Assembly (NCBI GenBank): GCA_026990045.1
Contig: JALSIK010000024.1
Coordinates: 1 to 6,438 of the forward strand
DNA: 6,438 nucleotides
DNA from: Chromatiales bacterium
Lineage (GTDB): Bacteria > Pseudomonadota > Gammaproteobacteria > CAMYNG01
Direction of reading: 5' to 3'
A model generated the notes under the pieces. It was not told the DNA's origin, made no database searches, and saw only the letters and a list, made by a program, of their open reading frames with translations. The first letter of the stretch is position 1. Every line of letters starts with the position of its first letter. Below are positions 1 through 6,408 of this stretch, piece after piece. The position numbers and the translations under genes are program-made.

Positions 1-930
1 CTCACCCGGCGCCTGCCCGAGCACGGCCGCGACGAGACTGCCCGCGTGGCCGGGGCCTTCAACCGCTTCGTGGAAAAGGTCCACGGGGTGGTACGCCAGG
101 TGGGCGAGGCCGGGACCCGGCTGGCGCAGTCGTCCAAGCAGATGTCGGAGCTGGCGGTGGACACCAAGCTCAACGTCAACCAGCAGGAGAGCAAGATCGA
201 GCAGGTGGCGGCGGCCATGAACCAGATGGCGGCCACGGTCCAGGAAGTGGCGCGCCACGCCCGCGAGGCCTCCGAGGCGGCGCAGTCGGCGGACCGCGAG
301 TCGGCCGACGGCAGCCGGGTGGTGAGCGAGGTGGTGGACGCCATTCACCAGCTGGCCCGGCAGGTGGGCACGGCGGCCCGCACCATCCATTCGCTGGAGG
401 AAAACGCCGAGGCCATCGGCACGGTGCTGGACGTCATCCGCGGCATCGCCGAGCAGACCAACCTGCTGGCACTCAACGCCGCCATCGAGGCCGCCCGCGC
501 CGGCGAGCAGGGGCGCGGCTTCGCCGTGGTGGCCGACGAGGTGCGTACCCTGGCCTCGCGCACCCAGCAGTCCACGGAGGAGATCCAGGAGACCATCGAG
601 CGCCTGCAGGCCGAGGCCAAGGCCGCGGTGGCGGCCATGGAGGAAGGCCGGGCCCAGACCGAGCACACGGTGGAGAAGGCCGGCCGGGCCGGGGAGGCGC
701 TGGCCGCCATCACCGCCGCGGTCTCGCGCATCGCGGAGATGAACACCCAGATCGCCTCCGCCGCCAACGAGCAGTCCTCGGTGGCCGAGGAGATCAACCA
801 GAACGTGGTCTCCATCAACACCCTGTCGGTGCAGGCGGCCCAGGGCGCCGAGCACGTGGCCGCCACCGCCCAGGACGTGGAGCGCCTGGCGGAAGAGCTG
901 CGGCGCCTGGTGGGCAGCTTCCGCGTCTGA
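1..930 (+). CDS. Methyl-accepting chemotaxis protein, C-terminal part (5' end outside window)
   Basis: Transducer that signals to the CheA/CheW kinase complex at the inner membrane. The frame is open from the first base (the first residues read LTRRLPEHGRDETAR), so the gene begins left of the window; a GTG at 46 is internal and should not be taken as the start. The first ~27 visible residues look like the end of a HAMP domain (DETARVAGAFNRFV). The rest is an alanine/glutamate-rich coiled coil. The highly conserved hairpin tip is clear around visible residues 146-185, with IAEQTNLLALNAAIEAARAG followed by GRGFAVVADEVRTLA. A second typical segment, ANEQSSVAEEINQNV, lies near residues 256-270. 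The protein ends in RRLVGSFRV, with no NWETF-type pentapeptide for CheR/CheB tethering. The ligand-binding and membrane parts are not visible, so its stimulus is unknown. The stop is TGA at 928-930. Confidence 0.95.
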   Translation, partial: LTRRLPEHGRDETARVAGAFNRFVEKVHGVVRQVGEAGTRLAQSSKQMSELAVDTKLNVNQQESKIEQVAAAMNQMAATVQEVARHAREASEAAQSADRESADGSRVVSEVVDAIHQLARQVGTAARTIHSLEENAEAIGTVLDVIRGIAEQTNLLALNAAIEAARAGEQGRGFAVVADEVRTLASRTQQSTEEIQETIERLQAEAKAAVAAMEEGRAQTEHTVEKAGRAGEALAAITAAVSRIAEMNTQIASAANEQSSVAEEINQNVVSINTLSVQAAQGAEHVAATAQDVERLAEELRRLVGSFRV

Positions 931-939
931 GCCGCCGCC

Positions 940-984
940 GCGCCCGCGGGCCGCGCGCGTTGACTTCACCGCGGCCGCGGGCGC
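940..984 (+). other. GC-rich imperfect stem-loop between chemoreceptor and protease genes
   Basis: Bases 940-949 are the exact reverse complement of 975-984 (10 bp). Inside them, 951-954 (CCGC) pairs with 971-974 (GCGG), leaving G950 bulged and a loop of about 16 nt. The stem starts 10 nt after the chemoreceptor stop and ends 12 nt before the protease ATG. No T-run follows, so it is not a classical intrinsic terminator. It could slow transcription, protect the upstream mRNA's 3' end or fold near the protease start. Chance pairing in such GC-rich DNA is a real alternative. Confidence 0.4.
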
Positions 985-995
985 ACCATGGTGGC

Positions 996-1844
996 ATGTG
1001 GGGACGCCGCCTCCTTGCTTCGCTGCCGGGCTTGCTGCTGGCGGGGTTGCTGGCGGCCTGCGCCGCCACGCCCATCACCGGCCGCAGCCAGCTCCTGCTC
1101 ATCTCCGAGGAGTACGCCATCGCGGCCTCGGAACCCGCCTACTTCCAGCTTCTGTCCGGTCCGGCCAGGGAGGGCAGGCTGGATCGGGACCCCGCGCTCA
1201 AGGCGCGGGTACGGCGCATCGCCGGGCGCCTCATCCACCAGGCCATCCGCCTGCGGCCGGAGACCGCCGACTGGAAGTGGAGCCTCCACGTCATCGACGA
1301 TCCGGACACCGTCAATGCCTGGGCCATGGCCGGCGGCCGCATGGCCCTGTACAGCGGCCTGGTGAAAAAGCTCGACCCCAGCGACGACGAGCTGGCCCAG
1401 GTCCTGGGCCACGAGATCGCCCACGCCCTGGCGCGGCACACGGCGGAAAAGATGTCGGTGGCCCTGGCCACCGACCTCGCGCTCACCGCGTGGGCGGTGA
1501 CGGACAACCAGGACCGCGCGGCCCTGGCCGGGGCATCGCTGGCCGCCGCCCTGGTCATCCAGCTGCCCAACAGCCGCCAGGCCGAGGCGGAGGCCGACCG
1601 CATCGGGATCGAGCTGGCGGCACGGGCGGGCTACGACCCGCGCGCCGCGGTGAGCCTGTGGCGGAGGATGAGCGAGCTGGACAAGGGCGGCGTGCCGGAG
1701 TTCCTCAGCACCCATCCCTCCGACGAGCGGCGCCTGGAGGCACTGCGGGCGCTGGTGCCGCGCATGGAGCCGTTGTACCGGGCGCCGGGCGACCGGGGCG
1801 CGTATCAGTTCAGGCCCGAGGCCGAGGCGCTCCCCGGCGGCTGA
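996..1844 (+). CDS. M48-family zinc metalloprotease, outer-membrane-type lipoprotein (short, LoiP/BepA/Oma1-like)
   Basis: Predicted periplasmic lipid-anchored peptidase for quality control of envelope proteins. From the ATG at 996 it has 282 residues. Residues 1-21 form a lipoprotein signal peptide (MWGRR, a hydrophobic stretch, then LLAA) followed by the lipidated Cys22. The catalytic motif is HEIAH (His139, Glu140, His143). The expected third zinc ligand is Glu197 in the ExxAD motif (EAEAD, 197-201). The family motif NAWAMAGGRMALYSGLV lies at 107-123, and His240 sits in STHPSDERRL. All key residues are intact. Unlike BepA there is no C-terminal TPR domain; the protein stops soon after the peptidase fold, as in LoiP-like forms. 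An in-frame TTG at 960 would add 12 residues before the signal peptide. I prefer ATG 996 because it gives a normal signal peptide, though no strong ribosome binding site precedes it. Its 3' end overlaps the convergent kinase gene by 40 bp. Confidence 0.93.
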   Translation: MWGRRLLASLPGLLLAGLLAACAATPITGRSQLLLISEEYAIAASEPAYFQLLSGPAREGRLDRDPALKARVRRIAGRLIHQAIRLRPETADWKWSLHVIDDPDTVNAWAMAGGRMALYSGLVKKLDPSDDELAQVLGHEIAHALARHTAEKMSVALATDLALTAWAVTDNQDRAALAGASLAAALVIQLPNSRQAEAEADRIGIELAARAGYDPRAAVSLWRRMSELDKGGVPEFLSTHPSDERRLEALRALVPRMEPLYRAPGDRGAYQFRPEAEALPGG

Positions 1845-3649
1845 AGGGGTTCGCCCGGCAGGGTGAAGCTGAACACCGTGCCGTCCTTGCCGCTCTCGCC
1901 GCGGATGCGGCCGCCGTGGCGCTGGACGATGCGGCGCACCGTGGCCAGGCCCACGCCCGAGCCCTCGAACTCGTCGCCGTGGAGGCGCTGGAACGGGCGG
2001 AACAGCTTCTCGGCATGGTTCATGTCGAAGCCGGCGCCGTTGTCGCGCACGAAGAACACCGTCTCCTCCCCTTCGCGCCGGTTGCCGAACTCGATGACCG
2101 CCGGACGGCACCCGGCGGTGTACTTCCAGGCGTTGTCCAGCAGGTTCTCCAGCAGCAGCCGCAGCAGGCCGGGATCGCCCTCGGCCTGCATCCCGGGCTG
2201 GATGCGCACCTCCACCTCGTGCCCCGGCTCGCGCTCGCGCAGCTCCGCCACCACTTCTTCGGCCACCGCCGAGAGATCCACCACCTGCGTGCGCGACGGC
2301 TGGCGCGACAGCCGCGACAGGTTGAGCAGGTCGTCGATCATCCTCCCCATGCGCCGGGTGTTGGCGCGGATGCGCTCGATATTGTGGCGGGCCTCGCCGT
2401 CGAGGCGCGGCCCGTGGTCCTCCTCCAGGATGCGGGAGAAGCCGTCGATGGCCCGCAGCGGCGCGCGCAGGTCGTGGGACACCGAGTACATGAAGGACTC
2501 CAGCGCCTCGGTGCGCTCGCGCACCAGCTCCTCCAGCCGGTCCCGGTAGCGGGCCAGCTCCGCCTCGTCCCGGCGCCGGCGGGAGATGTCCACGAAGGCC
2601 ACCACGGCGCCGGTGACGCGGCCCTCCTGGCGGATGGGGTGGCACCACCACTCCACCGGGAAGCAGGTGCCATCGGCGCGCCAGAGGACCTCCCGGTCGG
2701 AGTGGGCGGGCTCGCCCGCCGCCATGGCCCGGCGGATGGCGCAGTCGGCGGCGGGATAGGGCGTGCCGTCGGCGCGGGAGTGGCGGATGCGCTCGTGCAT
2801 GTCCTGGCCCACCAGGTCGTCGGAACGCTCGTAGCCCAGCATGCGCAGGCAGGCGGGATTGACGAAGGTGCAGCGGCCCGCCAGGTCGATGCCATAGATG
2901 GCCTCGGCGGTGGAATCCAGCAGCAGCCGCACCCGCTGCTCGCTCTCGCGCAGGGCGCGGAAGGATCGCTGCAGGTTCTCGCGCATGCGGTTGATGGCCT
3001 GGGCCAGCATGTCCAGCTCGTCGTCCTCGGCCGGCGGGTGCGGCGGGCGGTCCAGCTTCAGCGCCGGGGCGTCGGTCTCCAGGTTGGGCGCGGTGACGAA
3101 GGCCGCCACCCGGGCCAGGTGGCGCGTGACCAGGCGGTCGAACAGGAACAGGGTGAACAGGGCGACGAAGAAGGTCTTGATGCCGTTGGAGACCAGGATG
3201 GTCCAGGCGCGCCGCCACAGGCGGGCGTAGACCCCGGCCAGCGAGGCCTCCACCTCCAGCCGGCCGATGCGGCGCGCGCGGCCGCGGTAGTCGTAGTCGA
3301 GGGCGAAGGTGCGGCGGCGGGCATCGCCCCGCGCCGGCCGGCCGGCGGCGATGGCCTCGCCGTCCTCCGTCACCACCCGGGCCAGCACCACGTCGGGCAG
3401 CTCCACGATGCCGGCCAGGATGAGCCGGATCTGCTCGCGGTCGGTCACCCACACCGCCTGGGTCAGGCCCCGCAGGTAGCTGGTGCGTACCTGTTGCAGC
3501 CGGCGATCGATGAGGTCCAGGTCGTCGCGGTACTCGGCGTAGAGCTGGAGGGCGGTGGCCACCAGGGTGATGGCGGAGCTGAACAGGACGATGGCGAAGA
3601 TGAGCCGGCGCGCGGTGCGGCTGCCCAGGCGGAGCCCCAAGAACGACAC
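1805..3649 (-). CDS. Membrane sensor histidine kinase with HAMP and PAS domains
   Basis: A 614-residue inner-membrane histidine kinase expected to autophosphorylate and pass phosphate to a response regulator not encoded here. Order: transmembrane helix 1 (~17-37), periplasmic sensor region (~38-149, no domain I can name firmly), transmembrane helix 2 (~150-170), HAMP-like linker (~171-230), PAS domain (~236-356, ending in the DIS motif), then a short coiled coil. The HisKA H-box is SVSHDLRAPLRA with phospho-acceptor His392. The ATPase domain has the N-box (Asn502 and Asn506 in ENLLDNAWKYT), the G1 box DNGAGFD (536-542) and the G2 box GSGVGLATV (563-571). The H-box and catalytic core resemble the phytochrome-type PAS kinase group (SHDLRAPLRAIDGFSRIL). 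No receiver domain is fused. The start is GTG at 3649 with a strong Shine-Dalgarno 8 nt before it. It is the last gene of the three-gene minus-strand operon, 15 bp after the binding-protein gene. Confidence 0.95.
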   Translation of the reverse strand: MSFLGLRLGSRTARRLIFAIVLFSSAITLVATALQLYAEYRDDLDLIDRRLQQVRTSYLRGLTQAVWVTDREQIRLILAGIVELPDVVLARVVTEDGEAIAAGRPARGDARRRTFALDYDYRGRARRIGRLEVEASLAGVYARLWRRAWTILVSNGIKTFFVALFTLFLFDRLVTRHLARVAAFVTAPNLETDAPALKLDRPPHPPAEDDELDMLAQAINRMRENLQRSFRALRESEQRVRLLLDSTAEAIYGIDLAGRCTFVNPACLRMLGYERSDDLVGQDMHERIRHSRADGTPYPAADCAIRRAMAAGEPAHSDREVLWRADGTCFPVEWWCHPIRQEGRVTGAVVAFVDISRRRRDEAELARYRDRLEELVRERTEALESFMYSVSHDLRAPLRAIDGFSRILEEDHGPRLDGEARHNIERIRANTRRMGRMIDDLLNLSRLSRQPSRTQVVDLSAVAEEVVAELREREPGHEVEVRIQPGMQAEGDPGLLRLLLENLLDNAWKYTAGCRPAVIEFGNRREGEETVFFVRDNGAGFDMNHAEKLFRPFQRLHGDEFEGSGVGLATVRRIVQRHGGRIRGESGKDGTVFSFTLPGEPLQPPGSASASGLN

Positions 3650-3657
3650 CGGCAGGG

Positions 3658-3664
3658 TCCCCCT
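3658..3664 (-). promoter_or_regulatory. Ribosome binding site for the histidine kinase
   Basis: Read on the minus strand, AGGGGGA lies 8 nt before the GTG at 3649 and directly abuts the TGA stop of the binding-protein gene (3667-3665). This supports the GTG start over internal candidates and suggests that ribosomes finishing the upstream gene can feed translation of the kinase. Confidence 0.7.
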
Positions 3665-4417
3665 TCAGTCGTGCACCAGCACGTCCAGCGTTTCGGCGTG
3701 GATGCGCGCGTAGCTGCCGTCGGCCTTCATCTCGCGCAGGGCCTGGGCCAGCCGGGGCACCAGCGCCGCGTGGCGGCGGTTGAGATACAGGTAGAGCTGG
3801 CGCGTGGCCAGCGGGGGTTCCAGCATCCGGGCCCGGACCCCGCCGTGGCGCAGCCGCCACAGGCCGCCCCAGCGGTCGAACACCACCACGTCGGCGCGGC
3901 CCCGTGCCAGCAGGCCGAACAGCTGCACCGGGCCGCGGACCCGGGTGATGGAGCGGGCGCGGGTGATGTTGCGCTCCAGGATCTTCCAGCCCGTGATGTA
4001 CCCCACGTCGTAGGGGGCGAGCGAACTCCAGCCCGCCACCGTGAATTCCTTTTGCCGCGAAAACACCATGAAGTCGAAAGCGATCACGGTCTCCGGGACG
4101 CGGACGATATTGGGGTACTTTTTCTCCAGGCCCTCGATGCGGGCGATGTTGCCGTCGTCGACGCCGGCGTTGGCATTGAGCAGCGCGCGCTCCGAGGGCA
4201 GGCGGATGCAGCGGGCGGCGAGCCCCAGGCGCGCGAACCAGGCGGGCACCAGCCGGTCGTAGAAGCCCGACCCGTCCGCGGTGGTGAAGGGTTCCTGGCG
4301 CCCGGAGTTGATGACCAGTTCATCGGCGGAGACGGGCGCGGCGAGGACCACGGCCAGCCACCAGGCCCATCGCGTCCGCCGCGGGTGTCCACGGTGACCC
4401 TTGGATTTCAGGGACAT
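3665..4417 (-). CDS. Periplasmic solute-binding protein, SBP_bac_3-like
   Basis: A 250-residue secreted protein. It has a basic N-terminus, a hydrophobic segment (WAWWLAVVLAAPV, 17-29) and a likely signal peptidase I site after PVSA (residue 31), so the mature protein starts DELVINSG and is soluble in the periplasm. The mature part resembles the family-3 (amino-acid type) binding fold: an early strand ELVINSGRQEPF, LPSERALLNANAGVDDGNIARI (73-94), YPNIVRVPE (101-109), then a second lobe with YDVGYITGWKILE (136-148) and GRADVVVFDRWGGL (173-186). The ligand cannot be told from sequence. No permease or ATPase gene is adjacent. It lies 18 bp after the PilZ-like gene and 15 bp before the kinase gene, so a sensory role delivering ligand to the kinase is plausible, but that is inference. 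The start is ATG 4417 with a weak GAG 4 nt before it. Confidence 0.88.
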   Translation of the reverse strand: MSLKSKGHRGHPRRTRWAWWLAVVLAAPVSADELVINSGRQEPFTTADGSGFYDRLVPAWFARLGLAARCIRLPSERALLNANAGVDDGNIARIEGLEKKYPNIVRVPETVIAFDFMVFSRQKEFTVAGWSSLAPYDVGYITGWKILERNITRARSITRVRGPVQLFGLLARGRADVVVFDRWGGLWRLRHGGVRARMLEPPLATRQLYLYLNRRHAALVPRLAQALREMKADGSYARIHAETLDVLVHD

Positions 4418-4435
4418 GCCACTCAGTATAGGCCA

Positions 4436-5995
4436 TCAGGCGGTGGTGGCGGGGGCCCGGGCCACGGTCTTGCCGCCCCGGGCCGGGGCCAGTTCCCGGG
4501 CCAGGAAGTGCGCGGCCTCGGCGAAGGTCCCGCCCAGGGTCACTTCCATCTCGTCCTCGGCGTGGGCCAGGTGCCAGCGGGTGCCGAAGGCCGCGGCGGC
4601 GGCGCGCGGCAGGTACAGCACCGGGCGGGGAGGGTTGAGGCCCAGCACGCCACGGTACAGCGGGGCCCCGGTCTCCACGGGCCGGGCTTCCACGGGCAGG
4701 GCTTGGCGCGAGAGCAGCATCACCCCGGTGCGCAGGAGGTCCTCGTCCATGGCCTGCATCCAGCGGATCTGGCCCAGCACCCATTGCCCGCCCCGGGGAT
4801 CGCGCAGCGCCACCAGCTCGTCCAGGCGCAAGGGGCCGGCCTCGCCGGGGCGGAGGCTCAGGCAGTAACCGCCGTGGCTAGCGTCCAGGAGGGTGGCGGG
4901 AAAGAAGCCGAAGGCGTCCGGGCGGGCGGGATCGTGCCAGCCCGGGACGGTGTCGGCGGGGATCATGGAGACCTCCTCGCCGCCATCCACCATGGCCGGG
5001 TCAGGGGGCCGGCCCCCGGCCAGGACGTGGTGGATGGCGGTGACGCCGGTCACCACGTCCACCGCGCTGCGGGTGCGGCGCCGGCTGCCGGAGCGCTCCG
5101 GCGGGCGGTCCCAGCCGGCCAGCAGGCTGCGCAACACGTCCTCGGGCACACCGCCGTCGGGCCGGACCAGCCGCCGGCTCAGGTCGTCCACCAGGGCGCG
5201 GGTGTCCAGGCAGCGCCAGCGCCCGGGCGCCACCTCCCCCTCCGGCGGATGCTGCGGCGGCTCGTCCCCCTCCAGGTCGATGGCGAAGGTACCGGCGGCG
5301 CCCGGGCGCGGCGGCCGCAGCACCAGCAGCCCGGCCCAGTGAGGCAGGTACCGGTAGACCACCTCCATGGCCTCGTAGCCCAGGTGGTTGGGCGAGAGCA
5401 TGGCCAGCAGGAGCAGGCGTCGGAACTCCAGCCCCACGGTGGTGCGGCGGCGGCTGCCGGGCTCGGCCACCTTCGCCCCCAGCAGGTCGTGCTCCTCCGC
5501 CAGCCGGTAGTACCAGTAGAGCTGCTTCCACACCCCGGGCGGGTAGGGCAGGTAGCACAGCCGGTAATTGCACAGGATGTTGGAGCGCAGGCGGAACAGG
5601 CGGTGGAGCGAGGTGGTCACCAGGCGCCGCCAGCGCGGGCCGAACACGCGCGAGCTGCCCGCCAGCACTTCCTGGTAGGCCTGGGCCATCTCCAGCTGGA
5701 GCCGGGTGGAGAGCTCCACCAGGTCCCGTTCCCGCTGGCCCAGCGGCAGCGGCCGGCCGCTGTACTGCCGGGCCAGGGCGGCCACCAGCGCCAGCGCCTC
5801 CGGGGCCAGGCATTCCAGCGCCCGGAACCGCTCGCGCGCACCCGGGGCCTGGTTCTGCAACCGGCGCAGCGCCGCCAGCAGCAGGCGCGAAGCCTGCGGC
5901 GGGTCGGCCAGGGGGAGGCCGTCGAGCCAGGTCCGCAGGGCGCGCGGGCGCGTCAGCCGTGCCGGCAACGATTGATCCGGCCTGTCATGGGGCAT
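4436..5995 (-). CDS. Cytoplasmic protein with long helical N-terminal region and C-terminal PilZ-like domain
   Basis: A 519-residue protein without signal peptide or membrane segment; first gene of the operon. Residues ~18-300 are mostly helical and match no domain I can name. They include an early WLDGLPLADPPQASRLLLAA (23-42) and a dense Tyr/Trp stretch (NYRLCYLPYPPGVWKQLYWYY, 143-163). The C-terminal part looks like an atypical PilZ domain, the family that binds cyclic-di-GMP. It has two overlapping RxxxR motifs (RSGSR 301-305, RRRTR 305-309), then DASHGG (371-376) fitting (D/N)xSxxG, then VLGQIRWMQ (406-414) and TGVMLL (423-428). The gap between RxxxR and DxSxxG is about 62 residues, much longer than in a classical PilZ, so binding is uncertain. 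I chose ATG 5995 because GGAG lies 9 nt upstream; an in-frame start at 6076 would add 27 low-complexity residues and overlap the putative promoter. The gene call is strong; the function is only suggested. Confidence 0.8.
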   Translation of the reverse strand: MPHDRPDQSLPARLTRPRALRTWLDGLPLADPPQASRLLLAALRRLQNQAPGARERFRALECLAPEALALVAALARQYSGRPLPLGQRERDLVELSTRLQLEMAQAYQEVLAGSSRVFGPRWRRLVTTSLHRLFRLRSNILCNYRLCYLPYPPGVWKQLYWYYRLAEEHDLLGAKVAEPGSRRRTTVGLEFRRLLLLAMLSPNHLGYEAMEVVYRYLPHWAGLLVLRPPRPGAAGTFAIDLEGDEPPQHPPEGEVAPGRWRCLDTRALVDDLSRRLVRPDGGVPEDVLRSLLAGWDRPPERSGSRRRTRSAVDVVTGVTAIHHVLAGGRPPDPAMVDGGEEVSMIPADTVPGWHDPARPDAFGFFPATLLDASHGGYCLSLRPGEAGPLRLDELVALRDPRGGQWVLGQIRWMQAMDEDLLRTGVMLLSRQALPVEARPVETGAPLYRGVLGLNPPRPVLYLPRAAAAAFGTRWHLAHAEDEMEVTLGGTFAEAAHFLARELAPARGGKTVARAPATTA

Positions 5996-6014
5996 GGATC
6001 CACGCTCCGCGTCG

Positions 6015-6034
6015 CCGCGGCCCGGGGGCCGCGG
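6015..6034 (-). promoter_or_regulatory. GC hairpin in the putative 5' leader of the operon
   Basis: Bases 6015-6023 (CCGCGGCCC) are the exact reverse complement of 6026-6034, a 9-bp all-GC stem with a minimal loop. In the minus-strand transcript it would end 6 nt before the GGAG that serves ATG 5995, close enough to influence ribosome access. No T-run follows on either strand, so it is not an intrinsic terminator. Confidence 0.4.
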
Positions 6035-6078
6035 AGAATATGGTACCGGGCCGTCTGTCGCGGCCCTTTTGCCCAACT

Positions 6079-6108
6079 ATTATATGGTGTTTTCATGGGC
6101 CCGGACAG
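6079..6108 (-). promoter_or_regulatory. Candidate sigma-70-type promoter for the minus-strand operon
   Basis: On the minus strand a perfect -10 hexamer TATAAT occurs at 6084-6079, in an AT-rich island within GC-rich DNA. With an 18-bp spacer the -35 would be CTGTCC (6108-6103), only 3 of 6 matches to TTGACA, so an activator may be needed. A start near 6072 would give a leader of about 77 nt containing the GC hairpin and the GGAG site. A plus-strand TATTAT (6078-6083) overlaps it, so divergent activity cannot be excluded. Confidence 0.45.
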
Positions 6109-6276
6109 GGGACCGGAAAGGGCGGCAAGAGACCGTGGCGGAGGCTAGAAGCCGGGGAAAAGTCTGGTTTCGTCAGTGCCGCGGCCACGCGCCCGGCCCT
6201 CGCGGACAACCCGGGCCCCGGCCCGCGCCAGCACCGCCTGAGCCCGGCCGGCGCCCCGGGGCGGGCGGCGGCAAGA

Positions 6277-6396
6277 CTATATAGTTCACTACATAGTACA
6301 CTATATAGTGTGCTATGTAGTATGCTATATAGCGTGCTATATAGCATCCTATATACTATCCTATATAGGATATTGTATGGTTCACTGCACGGCGAT
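6277..6396. repeat. Tandem array of ten 12-bp units: 8-bp palindrome (CTATATAG) plus 4-bp variable spacer
   Basis: Units start at 6277, 6289, 6301, 6313, 6325, 6337, 6349, 6361, 6373 and 6385, exactly 12 bp apart. Units 1, 3, 5, 6 and 8 are exact CTATATAG. Units 2 (CTACATAG), 4 (CTATGTAG) and 7 (CTATATAC) differ by one base. Units 9 (TTGTATGG) and 10 (CTGCACGG) are decayed by three and four bases. The spacers are ttca, taca, tgtg, tatg, cgtg, catc, tatc, gata, ttca and cgat. The first eight units (96 bp) are 66/96 A or T, against very GC-rich flanks. The phase never slips by a base. As the core is self-complementary, the array reads alike on both strands. It could be a cluster of dimer-binding sites, a structured RNA or cruciform, a slippage-prone repeat, or a tetrapeptide repeat (LYSx) in an unrecognised gene. 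I know no named family that matches. It sits about 280 bp upstream of the operon's start codon. Confidence 0.95.
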
Positions 6397-6408
6397 ACGG
6401 CTGCGCGG

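Larger units (their letters stand above)
5996..6276. other. Intergenic region between operon start and the palindrome array; no confident gene
   Basis: From the operon start leftmost in transcription: GGAG ribosome binding site (6008-6005, minus), GC hairpin (6015-6034) and AT-rich promoter-like segment (6067-6095). The remainder, ~6100-6276, is GC-rich and holds only short palindromes such as a 12-bp one at 6252-6263 (CGCCCCGGGGCG). Open frames exist on both strands, as expected at this GC content. One plus-strand frame from ATG 6040 (with GGAG 3 nt before it) stays open to the window edge through the repeat array, but its composition is Pro/Arg/Gly-rich and it resembles no protein I know. 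Confidence 0.6.

Noticed and set aside
960..965. TTGACT as a -35 element for the protease gene
   Set aside because: It matches 5 of 6 bases, but no -10-like hexamer lies at the right distance downstream.
940..984. Rho-independent terminator after the chemoreceptor gene
   Set aside because: The stem is good but no T-run follows on the plus strand, so it was kept only as an unexplained stem-loop.
966..3860. Stop-free minus-strand frame of about 964 codons
   Set aside because: It overlaps the kinase in another frame and is antisense to the protease; its Pro/Arg/Gly composition marks it as a shadow.
4425..4430. Minus-strand TATACT just before the binding-protein gene as an internal promoter
   Set aside because: No usable -35 lies 16-18 bp upstream, and the gene is only 18 bp after the previous one, so co-transcription is simpler.
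998..6148. Stop-free plus-strand frame of about 1,716 codons across the whole minus-strand operon
   Set aside because: It is antisense to three genes with clear conserved domains and reads as Ala/Gly/Arg/Pro/His-rich sequence without family motifs; such frames are expected opposite GC-biased codons.
5994..6284. Plus-strand frame of 96 codons ending in the first repeat unit
   Set aside because: Its ATG is the reverse of the operon's own start region, it has no recognisable motif, and its stop is simply the TAG in the first CTATATAG.
6093..6347. Minus-strand frame of 84 codons starting inside the repeat array
   Set aside because: The start codon is made by a repeat spacer, no ribosome binding site is apparent, and the LYS repeats follow from the palindrome; the frame is in fact open further upstream, so this start is arbitrary.
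6277..6396. CRISPR array
   Set aside because: The repeated core is only 8 bp and the spacers 4 bp, far shorter than any CRISPR, and no cas gene is visible.
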